The position numbers and the translations under genes are program-made. Below are positions 46,351 to 57,145 of a DNA stretch of 64,000 nucleotides, one piece after another. The notes beneath the pieces were generated by a model. It saw only the letters and a program-made list of their open reading frames with translations, was not told the DNA's origin and made no database searches. The DNA comes from Azospirillum fermentarium. Its GTDB lineage: Bacteria > Pseudomonadota > Alphaproteobacteria > Azospirillales > Azospirillaceae. The stretch lies in assembly GCF_025961205.1 (NCBI RefSeq), contig NZ_JAOQNH010000001.1:1140001-1204000 (forward strand). The letters are read 5' to 3'. The stretch's first letter is position 1; every line of letters starts with the position of its first letter.

Positions 46351-46815
46351 TCAGGCGGTGGGGGAATCCACCGAATAATGGCTGCCGAACATGAACGCCT
46401 CGCGGTCCTTGATCTCGTCCTCCAGATGGGCGCGGACGATGGCGAACAGGTCGCGGATCGACACGATGCCGGCCACGGTCCCATCCGCCGCCACCACCGG
46501 CAGGTGGCGGTAACGCCGGCTTTCCATCAGGTCCAGCGCGTCCTGCGCCGAGGCGTCGGGGGGCAGGGTGTCGGGGCCGGCGGTCATCACCGCCGACAGC
46601 GGCGTGGTGCCGGCGTCCAGCCCGGCGGCCACCACCTTCACCGCCAGATCGCGTTCGGTGAAGATGCCGGACAACCGTTCGTCTTCGGTGACCAGCACGG
46701 CGGAAATGCGCCGCTCGGCCATGACCAGCACGGCGTCGCGGACGGTTGCGGTGGGCGGCAGGCAGGTCAGGTGCTGACCGGAAATCACGTCGGGAATCAG
46801 TGTGCGCGCGGGCAT
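46351..46815 (-). CDS. CBS-pair domain protein
   Basis: 154 residues made of two CBS domains (about 8-65 and 73-130), with segments VLVTEDERLSGIFTERDL and HLPVVAADGTVAGIVSIRDL. CBS pairs sense adenosyl nucleotides. There is no fused effector, so it acts through a partner. ATG 46815 is preferred because GGAGG lies six bases before it; the frame extends upstream to 46932 through the hairpin region, which is unlikely to be coding. Confidence 0.87.
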   Translation of the reverse strand: MPARTLIPDVISGQHLTCLPPTATVRDAVLVMAERRISAVLVTEDERLSGIFTERDLAVKVVAAGLDAGTTPLSAVMTAGPDTLPPDASAQDALDLMESRRYRHLPVVAADGTVAGIVSIRDLFAIVRAHLEDEIKDREAFMFGSHYSVDSPTA

Positions 46816-46842
46816 CGTCATCCTCCGCAAAAGGTGTCGCCA

Positions 46843-46879
46843 CGGGAATGGTGAGCGGACGGACCGTTCACCATTCCCG
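46843..46879. terminator. Long hairpin between aroB and the CBS gene
   Basis: CGGGAATGGTGAGCGG (46843-46858) and CCGTTCACCATTCCCG (46864-46879) pair over 16 bp with one G-T wobble and a five-base loop. It lies 64 bases after aroB and 28 bases before the CBS start, so it may end the aro transcript or control the CBS gene. No T run follows. Confidence 0.5.
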
Positions 46880-46942
46880 CAGTGTGCGGTGCGATGGCTG
46901 AGCGCGCAAGGCGGGAATCGCGGTTTTCTCAACCGCAGGACT

Positions 46943-48055
46943 TCATGCCTTGAGAGAATCCACCAGCAAGGCGCGCACCAGCTCGCCGGCCACGTTGCGC
47001 AGGGTGAAGGCGTCGCCCAGCGCGCGGGCCAGGACGAAGGTGATGCGCCCGTCCTTGACCTTCTTGTCCTTGGCCATGTGGCCCAGCAGCTCGTTCACGT
47101 CCCAGGCGACGCCGGGGATGTCGGCGGGGCTGACCGGCAGGCCCACGGCCTGGAGATGGGCCCGCGCCCGCGCCGCGTCGGTGGCCGGGCACAGCCCCAA
47201 CCGCGCCGACAGGTCGAAGGCCATGACCATGCCGATGGCCACCGCCTCGCCGTGCAGCAGGGTGTCGCTGAAGCCGGTCGCCGCCTCCAGCGCGTGGCCG
47301 AAGGTGTGGCCCAGGTTGAGCAGCGCGCGGTCGCCGCTTTCCCGTTCGTCCGCGCCCACGATGTCGGCCTTGGCCTGGCAGCTCACCCGCACCGCGTGGC
47401 GGCGGGCGGCGCTGTCGCCGTCGATCACCTTGGACCCGTTCTCCTCCAGCCACGCGAAGAAGGCGGGCAGGCGGATCAGCCCGTACTTCGCCACCTCGGC
47501 GTACCCGGCCAGCACGTGGCGCTGGGGCAGGGTGCCGAGCGTGGCGGTGTCGGCGATCACCAGCTTGGGCTGGTAGAAGCTGCCCACCAGATTCTTGCCC
47601 TGGCGGGTGTTGATGCCGGTCTTGCCGCCGACCGAACTGTCCACCTGCGACAGAAGCGTGGTGGGGATCTGGATGAAATCGATGCCGCGCAGCGCGATGG
47701 ACGCGGCGAATCCGGTGATGTCGCCCACCACCCCGCCGCCCAGCGCCACCAGCGTGGCCGACCGTTCGATGCCGCGCCCGAGGATGGCGTCCATCAGATC
47801 GGCCAGATGGGCGAAGTCCTTGGTCTTTTCACCCGCCGGCAGGATGATGGGGTCGGCGGACGCGATCCCGGCCTGCTCCAGCGATGCGAGCAGCGTGGGC
47901 AGGTGGCGGGGCGCCACCTCCGAATCGGTGACGATGATGGGGGCGCGGCGGCCGGTGACGGCGGCGATGCGGGCCCCGGCTTCCGCCAGCAGGCCGTCGC
48001 CCACCAGGATGTCGTAGCTGCGCGGGCCAAGCTCGACGCGCACGGTGTCGGTCAT
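46943..48055 (-). CDS. aroB: 3-dehydroquinate synthase
   Basis: 370 residues. It converts DAHP to 3-dehydroquinate, step two of the shikimate pathway. Family segments are plain: ALGGGVVGDITGFAAS (NAD site), QVDSSVGGKTGIN, and the zinc ligands in the GHTFGHALE block. It lies 14 bases after aroK; both genes are clearly one transcription unit. The longer open frame to 48301 is a shadow of aroK. Confidence 0.97.
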   Translation of the reverse strand: MTDTVRVELGPRSYDILVGDGLLAEAGARIAAVTGRRAPIIVTDSEVAPRHLPTLLASLEQAGIASADPIILPAGEKTKDFAHLADLMDAILGRGIERSATLVALGGGVVGDITGFAASIALRGIDFIQIPTTLLSQVDSSVGGKTGINTRQGKNLVGSFYQPKLVIADTATLGTLPQRHVLAGYAEVAKYGLIRLPAFFAWLEENGSKVIDGDSAARRHAVRVSCQAKADIVGADERESGDRALLNLGHTFGHALEAATGFSDTLLHGEAVAIGMVMAFDLSARLGLCPATDAARARAHLQAVGLPVSPADIPGVAWDVNELLGHMAKDKKVKDGRITFVLARALGDAFTLRNVAGELVRALLVDSLKA

Positions 48056-48069
48056 GGAACGGTGATCCT

Positions 48070-48654
48070 TCACAAGCTGGGGACGGCGGAATGGGGGGCG
48101 ATGGCCTCCATCACCCGGTCCACCGTGTAGTCGGGGGGATGGTCGTCGCTGACCACCGTCAGGTCCGCCTCGGCATAGACGGGATAGCGCACGTCGATCA
48201 GCCGCTGGAGGATGGCGCGCGGGTCGCCGTTCCTCAGCAGGGGCCGGTGGGTGCGCCGGGCGGTGCGGGCCAGCAGGATGTCGAGATCGGCCTTCAGCCA
48301 CACCGACAGCCCCTTGTCGCGGATCAGCGCGCGGGTGGCCGGGTCCATGAAGGCGCCGCCGCCGGTGGCCAGCACGTGCACCGGCTGTTCGGTCAGCAGC
48401 CGGGCGATGATCCGCCGCTCGGCGGTGCGGAACGCCGCCTCCCCGTCGCGGGCGAAGATCTCTTCGATGGTGCAGCCCGCCGCCGCCTCGATCTCGGTGT
48501 CCGCGTCGATGAAGGGCAGGCCCAGACGGTTGGCCAGCCGGCGGCCGATGGCGCTTTTGCCCGCCCCCATCAGCCCGACCAGAACCACCGTCCGTTTCGG
48601 CAGGAACGGCGGCGGGGCGGCGGCGGGGGCCAGGGATGCGGACGGGGCGGACAT
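48070..48654 (-). CDS. aroK: Shikimate kinase
   Basis: 194 residues. Walker [12 protein letters not shown] near 29-39, the shikimate-binding DTEIE near 54-58, FRTAERR and the Gly-rich ATGGGAF loop identify the enzyme that phosphorylates shikimate with ATP. ATG 48654 is chosen, ten bases after AGGAG; a GTG three codons earlier is too close to that site. The first 20 residues are a low-complexity Ala/Pro tail. Confidence 0.96.
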   Translation of the reverse strand: MSAPSASLAPAAAPPPFLPKRTVVLVGLMGAGKSAIGRRLANRLGLPFIDADTEIEAAAGCTIEEIFARDGEAAFRTAERRIIARLLTEQPVHVLATGGGAFMDPATRALIRDKGLSVWLKADLDILLARTARRTHRPLLRNGDPRAILQRLIDVRYPVYAEADLTVVSDDHPPDYTVDRVMEAIAPHSAVPSL

Positions 48655-48836
48655 GGAACGCACAACTCCTGACGTAAAGACGGCCTCTCTCCCAATCCCG
48701 GCACCGTTTCCCGTTGGCCTTGCCCTCCGCTGGGCTTATTGCGTTGCGGCTCCGGCGTCAGCTAGACTGCGCGGCGCTGCCCGGACGGGCGGAGCGGCCG
48801 GGTGAACGGCTGGGACAGGGGCTGTCTTAGCATGAA

Positions 48837-48866
48837 TTGACGCCTTGTCCCAATTCCTGCCGTAAT
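48837..48866 (+). promoter_or_regulatory. Candidate promoter of the xerD operon
   Basis: TTGACG (48837-48842) and CGTAAT (48861-48866) are 18 bases apart, 52 bases before the first gene of the operon. A weaker TTGCGT/TAGACT pair lies at 48739-48768. Confidence 0.4.
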
Positions 48867-48918
48867 CCTTTCGTCATCTCGCGCCCTCAATCGTTTTCAA
48901 AGAGTGATCGAGCAAGCC

Positions 48919-49059
48919 ATGAGCCGGGTTTTTTCCGTTCTGATCGTCCTGATCCTGCTGGTGCTGGTGGGCGGCATGGCCGTGCTGGCGGCGTGGGATC
49001 TGCCGGCCCCGTCCAAGACGGTGGAAAAGGTTCTGCCGGATGACCGCTTCCCCCGCTGA
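48919..49059 (+). CDS. Small single-helix membrane protein
   Basis: 46 residues: a hydrophobic N-terminal helix (about 3-25, VFSVLIVLILLVLVGG) followed by a polar tail containing PAPSKTVEKVLPDDRF. The start codon has GAG six bases upstream. The stop overlaps the start of the next gene by 20 bases, so the two are coupled. Function unknown; codon use is like that of neighbouring genes, which supports it being real. Confidence 0.6.
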   Translation: MSRVFSVLIVLILLVLVGGMAVLAAWDLPAPSKTVEKVLPDDRFPR

Positions 49060-51142
49060 TCCGGTCCCGTCCCGGCGGCGGCGCGGCGATGGCCGGCTGC
49101 CGCGGCTGGGGCGTGCCGCCGTCAGCGGGGCCGTGCTGGCCGCAGCCCCCCTGTGGGGGGCCGTTTGGGCGGCCGCCGCATGGGCCGCCGATGGTCCCAT
49201 CCGGCTGACCCCGCCCCCCGGTCTGGGGGCGGCACCGGGGGTGCCGACGGTGATCGTCCCGTCGCCCCTTGTTCCGCCGGAGCCGGCGCCGGCTCCTCAA
49301 GCCCCGGCGCCCCAGTCTCTCACGCCTCCTCCGTTTCCGCCCCCTCCGTCTCCGCCGCCGCCGGTGGCCGGGCCGGCGCCGCTGCTGCTGCTACGCCCGA
49401 CCGCGCCCGCGCCGGCTCCGGTGCCGGGGGGGCCGGGCGCCGATCCGGCCCCGCCGCGGGTGGACGAGCCGGTGTCCGACCTCTACCCCACCGCCCCGCC
49501 GGGGGCCGCCTACATCAGGCCGGGCGCGGTCAGCGCCGCCCCCCTGGGCGCCCCCGAACCCGACGGGCTGGGCCTGATCCCGCCGGGGGAGGGGGGGCTG
49601 TCGCCGCTGCTGTGGTCCGGCCTGTCGCGGGGGGAGGCCATGGCCCAGCTCTCCCGCGTGCCGGTGGGCAGCCCGTCGCCCGCGTCCCGCGCCCTGTTCC
49701 GCCGCCTGCTGCTGGCCGAAGCCGCCCCGCCCGCCGTGCCGGAGGGGGAGGTGATGCCCGCCCGCCGGTTCGGCGCCGTGCGGGTGGAAACCCTGGCGGC
49801 CCTGGGCGACCCCGCCGCCGCCCGGGCGCTGGCCGGACGCATCCCCGGCGCCCTGGACGACGAGGCCACGGCGCGTGCGGTGGTGGACGCCGGCTTCGTC
49901 GCCGGCAGCCCCGACTGCTCCGGGGCGCTGGACTTCGACAAGGGCTTCAAGACCGTCTATTGGCGCCGGGTGGAGGTCTATTGCCGTTCCCTGGCCGGTG
50001 ACCGGGCGGGGGCGGCGATGGCGCTGTCCATGCTCCAGGACAAGGGCGGCAACGATGCGCTGGGCCTGCGCCTGGCCGAGGCCATGGCGGCGGGCACGCC
50101 CGCGGCCCCCCCGCCCGACACCGGCGCCGGGGACGAGGCCGACACCACGCCCCGCATCACCGGCCCGGCCCCGGCCCTGACGGCGGCGCCCCACGACCCG
50201 GCGGTCATCACGCTGGCGATGATGGGGGCGCTGGGGGTGCCGGTGCCGCTGGAAACCCTGAAGACCTTGGGCCCGGCCCGTCTGGCGGTGGCGGCGCGCA
50301 ACATCGCCACCGACCCCCTGCTGCGGGTCGCCGCGGCGGAGCGGGCGGCCCAGTCCGGCTTTCTCGACGTCAAGAGCCTGTCCGCCGCCTATGCCGCCGT
50401 GCCGGCTCAGGCCGAGGAGATGGGCCGGCTGGAGGCCGCGGCGCGCAAGGAGCGCAGCCCGCGCATGCGCGCCCTGGTGACCCAGGGGCTGATGGGGGCC
50501 ATGGCCGGCAACCGCCGGGTGGCGATGATGAACCTGATGCTGAACCAGTTGGACCCGCCCATGCTGGCCGGGGCGGTGGGGACGGTGACGGCCACCATGC
50601 TCGACACCGCCAACCCCGGCGCCGACTCGGCGGCCATCGCGCCGGGGGCGGTGCGGGTGTACCTGTCCCAGGGGCGGTTGGACGCGGCGCGGCGGTGGCT
50701 GGATCTGGCCGGGCGCACGGCGGGGCCACGGATGCGCCCGCTGGCCGCCATCATGGGCGCGTCCATCGACACCCGTTCGTGGGGCGGGCCGTGGCTGGAA
50801 ACGGTGATGGGCGGCGGTGCCGACGAGGCCGCCGCCGAGCGGGCCGCCGGGACGGTGGCCCTGCTGGCCGCCACCGGGGCCGATGTGGCGCCGGAGGTGC
50901 GCGACCGCCTGCCGCCCCCTCCGCCCCCGGCGGGGGAGGCGTTCGAGCGGCTGGACGCGGCGGCGGCGGATGGACGGCAGGGGGCGGTGGTGCTGGCGGC
51001 GTTGCAGATCATGGGGCGGAACGGCCCGGCGGCGACACCGCTGCCGGCCATGGCGCGGGTGGTGTCGGCCCTGAACGCGGTGGGGCTGTCCGCCGACGCC
51101 CTGGCCCTGGCCCGCGAAGCGGCGGCGGCACAGGTGCGCTGA
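49040..51142 (+). CDS. Secreted Pro-rich protein with helical-repeat-like C-terminal half
   Basis: 700 residues, not a recognised enzyme. A basic N-terminus and a hydrophobic stretch near 27-50 look like a signal sequence or anchor. Residues about 52-190 are a Pro/Ala-rich low-complexity linker. From about 195 on the sequence is Ala/Leu-rich helical and resembles solenoid repeats of the TPR kind, with a short interruption near 350-375. Homologues beside xerD in related bacteria carry the uninformative name 'antifreeze glycopeptide polyprotein'. It lies between the small membrane protein and xerD in one operon; a cell-envelope role is a guess. Confidence 0.75.
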   Translation: MTASPADPVPSRRRRGDGRLPRLGRAAVSGAVLAAAPLWGAVWAAAAWAADGPIRLTPPPGLGAAPGVPTVIVPSPLVPPEPAPAPQAPAPQSLTPPPFPPPPSPPPPVAGPAPLLLLRPTAPAPAPVPGGPGADPAPPRVDEPVSDLYPTAPPGAAYIRPGAVSAAPLGAPEPDGLGLIPPGEGGLSPLLWSGLSRGEAMAQLSRVPVGSPSPASRALFRRLLLAEAAPPAVPEGEVMPARRFGAVRVETLAALGDPAAARALAGRIPGALDDEATARAVVDAGFVAGSPDCSGALDFDKGFKTVYWRRVEVYCRSLAGDRAGAAMALSMLQDKGGNDALGLRLAEAMAAGTPAAPPPDTGAGDEADTTPRITGPAPALTAAPHDPAVITLAMMGALGVPVPLETLKTLGPARLAVAARNIATDPLLRVAAAERAAQSGFLDVKSLSAAYAAVPAQAEEMGRLEAAARKERSPRMRALVTQGLMGAMAGNRRVAMMNLMLNQLDPPMLAGAVGTVTATMLDTANPGADSAAIAPGAVRVYLSQGRLDAARRWLDLAGRTAGPRMRPLAAIMGASIDTRSWGGPWLETVMGGGADEAAAERAAGTVALLAATGADVAPEVRDRLPPPPPPAGEAFERLDAAAADGRQGAVVLAALQIMGRNGPAATPLPAMARVVSALNAVGLSADALALAREAAAAQVR

Positions 51143-51145
51143 CCC

Positions 51146-52177
51146 ATGACCAACGCCGCCCCCGTCAAGGCCCGCCGCGGACGCCCGCGCAAGGCCGCCC
51201 CGGCCCCGCTGCCGGCCCATGTGGACGCCTTTCTCGACATGCTGGTGGCCGAACGGGGGGCGGCGGACAACACCCGCGATGCCTATGCCCGCGACCTGAT
51301 CGACGCCGGCCAGTGGCTGACGGGCCGCGGCGTCACGCTGGACACCGCCGGCACCGAGGATATCCGCGGCTATCTCGCCCATCTGGCCGTCCATGGCGGC
51401 GGGGGGGAGGACGGGCCGTCGCCGGCAGCCCCCCGCACCCTGGCCCGCCGGTTGTCGGCACTGCGCCAGTTCTACCGCTTCCTGGTGGCGGAGGGGCGGC
51501 GGCTGGACGACCCCTCCTCCGCCCTCGACAGCCCGCGCCAGGGCCGCCCGCTGCCCAAGGTGCTGAGCGAGGGGGAGGTGGAGCGGCTGATCGACACCGC
51601 CCGGCGCCGCGGCGGCCCCGACGGGCTGCGGCTGGTGGCGCTGCTGGAGGTGCTCTACGCCTCGGGCCTGCGCGTGTCGGAACTGGTGGGGCTGCCGCTG
51701 ACCGCCATTCTGCGCGACGGGCGCGGACTGCTGGTGCGCGGCAAGGGGGGGAAGGAACGGCTGGTGCCGCTGTCCGATCCGGCGCGCGATGCGCTGGCGG
51801 CGTATCTGCCCCTGCGCGGGGCGTTTCTGGTGCCGGGGCGGATGGCGAAGCAGGAACCGTTCCTGTTCCCCTCGCGCAGTTCCGACGCCGGGCACCTGAC
51901 CCGCCAGCGCTTCGCCCAGTTGCTGAAGGAACTGGCGACCGAGGCCGGCATCGACCATGAAAAGGTCAGCCCCCACGTGCTGCGCCACGCCTTCGCCACC
52001 CATCTCTTGGACCACGGCGCCGATCTGCGGGCGGTGCAGAAGATGCTGGGCCACGCCGACATCGCCACCACCCAGATCTACACCCACGTCGCCAACGAAC
52101 GGCTGCGGCAGGTGGTGGAGGAACATCACCCCCTGGCGCGGGCGGAGCCGGCCCCGCGGCGCAAGCGGGCCGAATAG
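51146..52177 (+). CDS. xerD: Tyrosine recombinase XerD
   Basis: 343 residues: N-terminal SAM-like core-binding domain (about 25-120) and catalytic domain with Arg176 (SGLRVSEL), Lys200 or Lys203, His277/Arg280 ([13 protein letters not shown]), His303 (LGHAD) and Tyr312 (IYTHV). It resolves chromosome dimers at dif with a XerC partner. It has no phage or integron context and its operon position is that of a housekeeping gene. The first 20 residues ([10 protein letters not shown]) are an added basic tail. It starts three bases after the previous stop. Confidence 0.92.
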   Translation: MTNAAPVKARRGRPRKAAPAPLPAHVDAFLDMLVAERGAADNTRDAYARDLIDAGQWLTGRGVTLDTAGTEDIRGYLAHLAVHGGGGEDGPSPAAPRTLARRLSALRQFYRFLVAEGRRLDDPSSALDSPRQGRPLPKVLSEGEVERLIDTARRRGGPDGLRLVALLEVLYASGLRVSELVGLPLTAILRDGRGLLVRGKGGKERLVPLSDPARDALAAYLPLRGAFLVPGRMAKQEPFLFPSRSSDAGHLTRQRFAQLLKELATEAGIDHEKVSPHVLRHAFATHLLDHGADLRAVQKMLGHADIATTQIYTHVANERLRQVVEEHHPLARAEPAPRRKRAE

Positions 52178-52201
52178 GCTGCCGTCAGCCGTGTTGCGCC
52201 A

Positions 52202-52636
52202 TCACACGTCGGGGAGTTGAACCACCCGCAACGCTTCGGTCGGTTTGATGCCGCGGTCGTTGGTCACGAGAGCATCGCATTCGGCACCGATGGCGGATGC
52301 CACATGGATCGCGTCAATGAGCTTCATTCCACAAGCCGCCCCAAGCCGTGCGGCCTGTTTCACGGTTTCCGTCTCGATTGGTATCAGGCGGAAAAGGGCG
52401 ACGTCCTCGAAAAGGGTCTCGAATCGTGCGACGGAATCGTGCCGGCCCCGCTTGTGTGCCCCGTACAGGCATTCGCCGATGGCGATTTCACTCGTCACGA
52501 GTTCGATGCCTGCCATCTCGGCCTGTTCGAACAGTTTTTCGGCGAGCCGCTGGCTTTCCTGATCGCCTTCGATGAAACAGATGATGACGTTCGAATCGAC
52601 GTAGAGCTTACGCGCCGCCGTGATGACGCTATTCAT
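52202..52636 (-). CDS. PIN-domain toxin (VapC-like)
   Basis: 144 residues with the four acidic positions of PIN ribonucleases: Asp14 (YVDSNVII), Glu55 (GECLYG), Asp108 ([11 protein letters not shown]) and Asp127 (VTNDRG). VapC toxins cut tRNA or rRNA when the antitoxin is lost. The ATG overlaps the antitoxin stop by eight bases; an ATG five codons upstream is possible. By eye the GC content is lower than in flanking genes, which suggests acquisition. Confidence 0.88.
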   Translation of the reverse strand: MNSVITAARKLYVDSNVIICFIEGDQESQRLAEKLFEQAEMAGIELVTSEIAIGECLYGAHKRGRHDSVARFETLFEDVALFRLIPIETETVKQAARLGAACGMKLIDAIHVASAIGAECDALVTNDRGIKPTEALRVVQLPDV

Positions 52637-52889
52637 CCCCGCGAAACTCATGGATGTCCGCGTCGATCTGGTCCTGGCTGAGCGGCCCGTAACGCCGCGC
52701 TCCAGCCCCTTTGAGCGCGCGAAGCTTTTCCAGCCGGCTCGGCTTCCGCGGATCGGGTTTGGCATCCGTGGGGGTGGTCACGCGGCGGTGCACGATCACG
52801 GTGACACGCTCACCCGGCTGGACACCGGCCCCGATCAACTGCGCCTCGGCGTTTTCAGGCGTCATGTCCAGCAAAACGGCACCCGCCAT
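52629..52889 (-). CDS. Antitoxin partner of the PIN toxin
   Basis: 86 residues, directly upstream and overlapping the PIN gene, the usual antitoxin-toxin order. No clear DNA-binding fold is visible at the N-terminus (MAGAVLLDMTPENAEAQLIG); the C-terminal half is charged ([24 protein letters not shown]) and suits toxin wrapping. The call rests on position and size. Confidence 0.7.
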   Translation of the reverse strand: MAGAVLLDMTPENAEAQLIGAGVQPGERVTVIVHRRVTTPTDAKPDPRKPSRLEKLRALKGAGARRYGPLSQDQIDADIHEFRGDE

Positions 52890-53097
52890 GTCCTTCGCCC
52901 TTCATCGGTCGATCCGGCTGATGGAAATTATAGGGTGGCCGGGTGGGAAATCAAAGCGTGTGCCTTGCCGGCCCGCCCCGCGCATCCCCGTGATCGTCCG
53001 GTGCCCGGCTCCCCCATGCGGCAAGGTGGTCTTTGCCGCGGTGCGGAGCGGTGTGGTACACCGGGCGTAAACCAATGAAGCACAAGGGGAACGCGCG

Positions 53098-54673
<1,576 letters not shown>

Positions 54674-54702
<29 letters not shown>

Positions 54703-55687
54703 GTTTTGCCGTCCTGCCCCCGCCCGCCGCTGGGCGGGGGCGGTTCTGCTGGTGCTGGGGGTTCTGTCCGGCGGCGGCGCGCGGGCCGATGACGATGTGA
54801 TCGGCACCCCGCCGTTCGACGTGATGTTCACCCAGCCCGAGGACACGCTGCCCGACATCGCGGTGTCCCGCCGCATCGGCTACAGCGAACTGGTGCTGGC
54901 CAACCCCACGGTCGATCCGTGGCTGCCGGCGCCCAACAGCCTGGTGCTGCTGCCCACCGCCCATGTGCTGCCGGCGGGGCTGCGGCGGGGGATTCTCATC
55001 AATCTGGCCGACCAGCGGCTCTATTTCTTCCCGCCCAAGGATAAGCCGCCCCAGAGCTTCCCGCTCGGCATCGGGACCGAGGGGGCGGACGTGCGCGTCG
55101 GGCGCACGGTGGTGAAGGGCAAGCGCACCAACCCCACCTGGACCCCGACCGCCGGTATGCGGGCGGAAAACCCCGACCTGCCGGCCAGCATCCCGCCGGG
55201 CGACGACAACCCGCTGGGGCCGCTGGCCCTGGATCTGGGATGGACGGCTATCGCCATCCACGGCACCGTCAAGCCCTATGGCGTCGGGCGCCGGGTCAGC
55301 CACGGCTGTTTCCGCCTGTTCAACGAGGACATCACCACCCTGTTCGCCCAGGTGCCGCCGGGCACCCCGGTGGAGGTGGTGGACCAGCCGGTCAAGCTGG
55401 GCTGGCACCAGGGGGGCCTGTATCTGGAAGTCCATCCCACCATCGCCCAGGCCGAGGAGATGGAGGAGCACGGGCGCTTCACCCCCATCGACGATGCTGC
55501 CGAGGTCAAGGCCACGGTGGCCCGCACGGCGGGTGACCGGGTGGATTGGGTGGACTGGGACGCGGTGGACAAGGCGATCCAGTCGCGCAACGGCCTGCCC
55601 GTGCGCATCCTGGCCCCGGTGGAGGTGCCAACGGCGCCGGTGCCGGTGCCGGTGGACGACGAGGGGAATGCGGCGGTGCTGCGCTGA
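54674..55687 (+). CDS. L,D-transpeptidase (YkuD) with LysM-like N-terminus
   Basis: 337 residues. A signal peptide at about 15-38 (RRWAGAVLLVLGVLSGGG), a LysM-like segment near 55-100, and a YkuD domain with the motif IHGTVKPYGVGRRVSHGCFR: His196, His210, catalytic Cys212 and Arg214. It cross-links peptidoglycan stem peptides (3-3 bonds) or attaches lipoprotein. The ATG at 54674 overlaps the end of aceB by 29 bases and gives the complete signal peptide. The C-terminal ~80 residues are an extra Pro/Val-rich domain. Confidence 0.9.
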
Positions 55688-55727
55688 TCCGCGGGGCGGC
55701 ATCCCCGGCCCCGCTTGGAGGCTGAGC

Positions 55728-55745
55728 CCCCAAACGGGTTTGGGC
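55728..55745. terminator. Hairpin between convergent transpeptidase and lipoprotein genes
   Basis: CCCAAAC-GG-GTTTGGG forms a perfect 7-bp stem midway between the two convergent stops. The 15 bases CCGCTTGGAGGCTGA just before it (55711-55725) are also present at 900-914. Confidence 0.45.
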
Positions 55746-55769
55746 GGTAGCCCAACGGTCCTGCTTACA

Positions 55770-56015
55770 TCACATCGACGTCTTGCGCTGGGCGCGGGAG
55801 AACATGCGCTCGGCCTTTTCATTGGCGGCCCTGGCGTCGGCGGCAGCGGCCTGAGCGGCGGCTGCGGCCTTGCCGGCCTCGACCTGGGCGGCCTTGGCGT
55901 CCGACTGGGCCTGCACCAGCAGGGCGCGGTCTTCGGCGTTCAACTGCTGGGAGCAGCCGGTGGCCAGAAACGCGGGCAGGGCCAGCACGGCCATAAGAAC
56001 AGGAATGCGTCGCAT
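55770..56015 (-). CDS. Alanine-rich small lipoprotein (Lpp-like)
   Basis: 81 residues: signal peptide with lipobox LATGC (lipidated Cys21), then a heptad-like Ala-rich coiled coil (QAQSDAKAAQVEAGKAAAAA and on) ending in a basic tail. It resembles Lpp-type outer-membrane lipoproteins, although the C-terminus ends KTSM rather than the Lys that Lpp links to peptidoglycan. The adjacent gene encodes an L,D-transpeptidase, the enzyme type that attaches Lpp. ATG 56015 follows GAGGAG by seven bases. Confidence 0.85.
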   Translation of the reverse strand: MRRIPVLMAVLALPAFLATGCSQQLNAEDRALLVQAQSDAKAAQVEAGKAAAAAQAAAADARAANEKAERMFSRAQRKTSM

Positions 56016-56035
56016 GGATCGGCTCCTCATTCATT

Positions 56036-56071
56036 CTGTGCTGTCTGATGCACCTGTGCTGTCTGATGCAC
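56036..56071. repeat. Perfect 18-bp tandem duplication upstream of the lipoprotein gene
   Basis: CTGTGCTGTCTGATGCAC occurs twice with no spacer, 20-56 bases upstream of the lipoprotein start on the minus strand. It overlaps the place where the promoter should be. The rest of the 285-base gap to panB shows no other pattern. Confidence 0.85.
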
Positions 56072-56300
56072 GGTGACGTTTGAGGTTACGCCCCGCCTCC
56101 GTCCCCCGCAACGCGGGGCAGGGCGGCAAATCGTCATGGCTGGGGCGCCGGCAGCGGTGGAAACAGGATGTCGTAAAACCGTGTGCACTGCGCAATGACT
56201 TGCATCCGCGCCCCGTGTCAGGCATCTATCCGCGAACCGCGGCACCCGGAAACCTTGTCCGCCGCGGCTCGGGTTTCATCGAACATGGGGGGACGCCCGC

Positions 56301-57140
56301 GTGAGCGCCACCGCCTTGACCAAACGGATCACCGCCCCCGACATCGCCGGGCGCAAGGGCTCTGTCCCCGTGGTCTGCCTCACCGCCTACACCGCACCGA
56401 TGGCCAAGCTGCTCGATCCCCATGTGGATCTGCTGTTGGTGGGCGACAGCCTGGGCATGGTGCTCTACGGCTTCGACAGCACGCTTCCCGTCACGCTGGA
56501 CATGATGATCGCCCACGGTGCCGCCGTGGTCCGCGGGTCGTCGCGGGCCATCGTGGTGGTGGACATGCCGTTCGGCTCGTACCAGGAATCGCCGCAGCAG
56601 GCGTTCCGCAACGCCGCCCGCGTGATGGCCGAGACCGGCTGCGGGGCGGTGAAGCTGGAAGGCGGGGCGGAAATGGCCGAAACCGTGGATTATCTGGTGC
56701 GCCGCGGCGTGCCGGTGATGGGCCACGTGGGGCTGACGCCGCAGTCGGTCAACACGCTGGGCGGGTTCCGCGCCCGTGGCCGCGGCGATGCCGAGGGTGA
56801 CGCCATCGTGGACGACGCCCGCGCCATCGCCGATGCCGGCGCCTTCTCCATCGTGGTGGAAGGCGTGGTGGAGCCGCTGGCCGACCGGGTGATCGCCGCC
56901 GTGCGGGTGCCGGTGATCGGCATCGGCGCCTCGGCCCGCTGCGACGGGCAGGTGCTGGTCAGCGACGACCTGCTGGGCCTGTTCTCCGACTTCAAGCCGC
57001 GCTTCGTCAAACGCTACGCCGAGCTGGGGCCGCAGGTTGCGGCGGCGGCGTCGGCCTATGCCGGCGATGTGCGCGACCGCCGCTTCCCCGGTCCCGAGCA
57101 TGTGTTCGCGGCCAAGAAACCCGCCCCCGTTCAGGAGTGA
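56301..57140 (+). CDS. panB: 3-methyl-2-oxobutanoate hydroxymethyltransferase
   Basis: 279 residues. It adds a hydroxymethyl group from methylene-tetrahydrofolate to ketoisovalerate, the first committed step to pantothenate. Family segments [27 protein letters not shown] and [13 protein letters not shown] are present. The start codon is GTG. panD follows directly, which fixes the pathway. Confidence 0.97.
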   Translation: MSATALTKRITAPDIAGRKGSVPVVCLTAYTAPMAKLLDPHVDLLLVGDSLGMVLYGFDSTLPVTLDMMIAHGAAVVRGSSRAIVVVDMPFGSYQESPQQAFRNAARVMAETGCGAVKLEGGAEMAETVDYLVRRGVPVMGHVGLTPQSVNTLGGFRARGRGDAEGDAIVDDARAIADAGAFSIVVEGVVEPLADRVIAAVRVPVIGIGASARCDGQVLVSDDLLGLFSDFKPRFVKRYAELGPQVAAAASAYAGDVRDRRFPGPEHVFAAKKPAPVQE

Positions 57141-57145
57141 CCGCC

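Noticed and set aside
51146..52177. Phage or integron integrase
   Set aside because: Full match to XerD, no att-like repeats or phage genes around it, and a housekeeping operon position.
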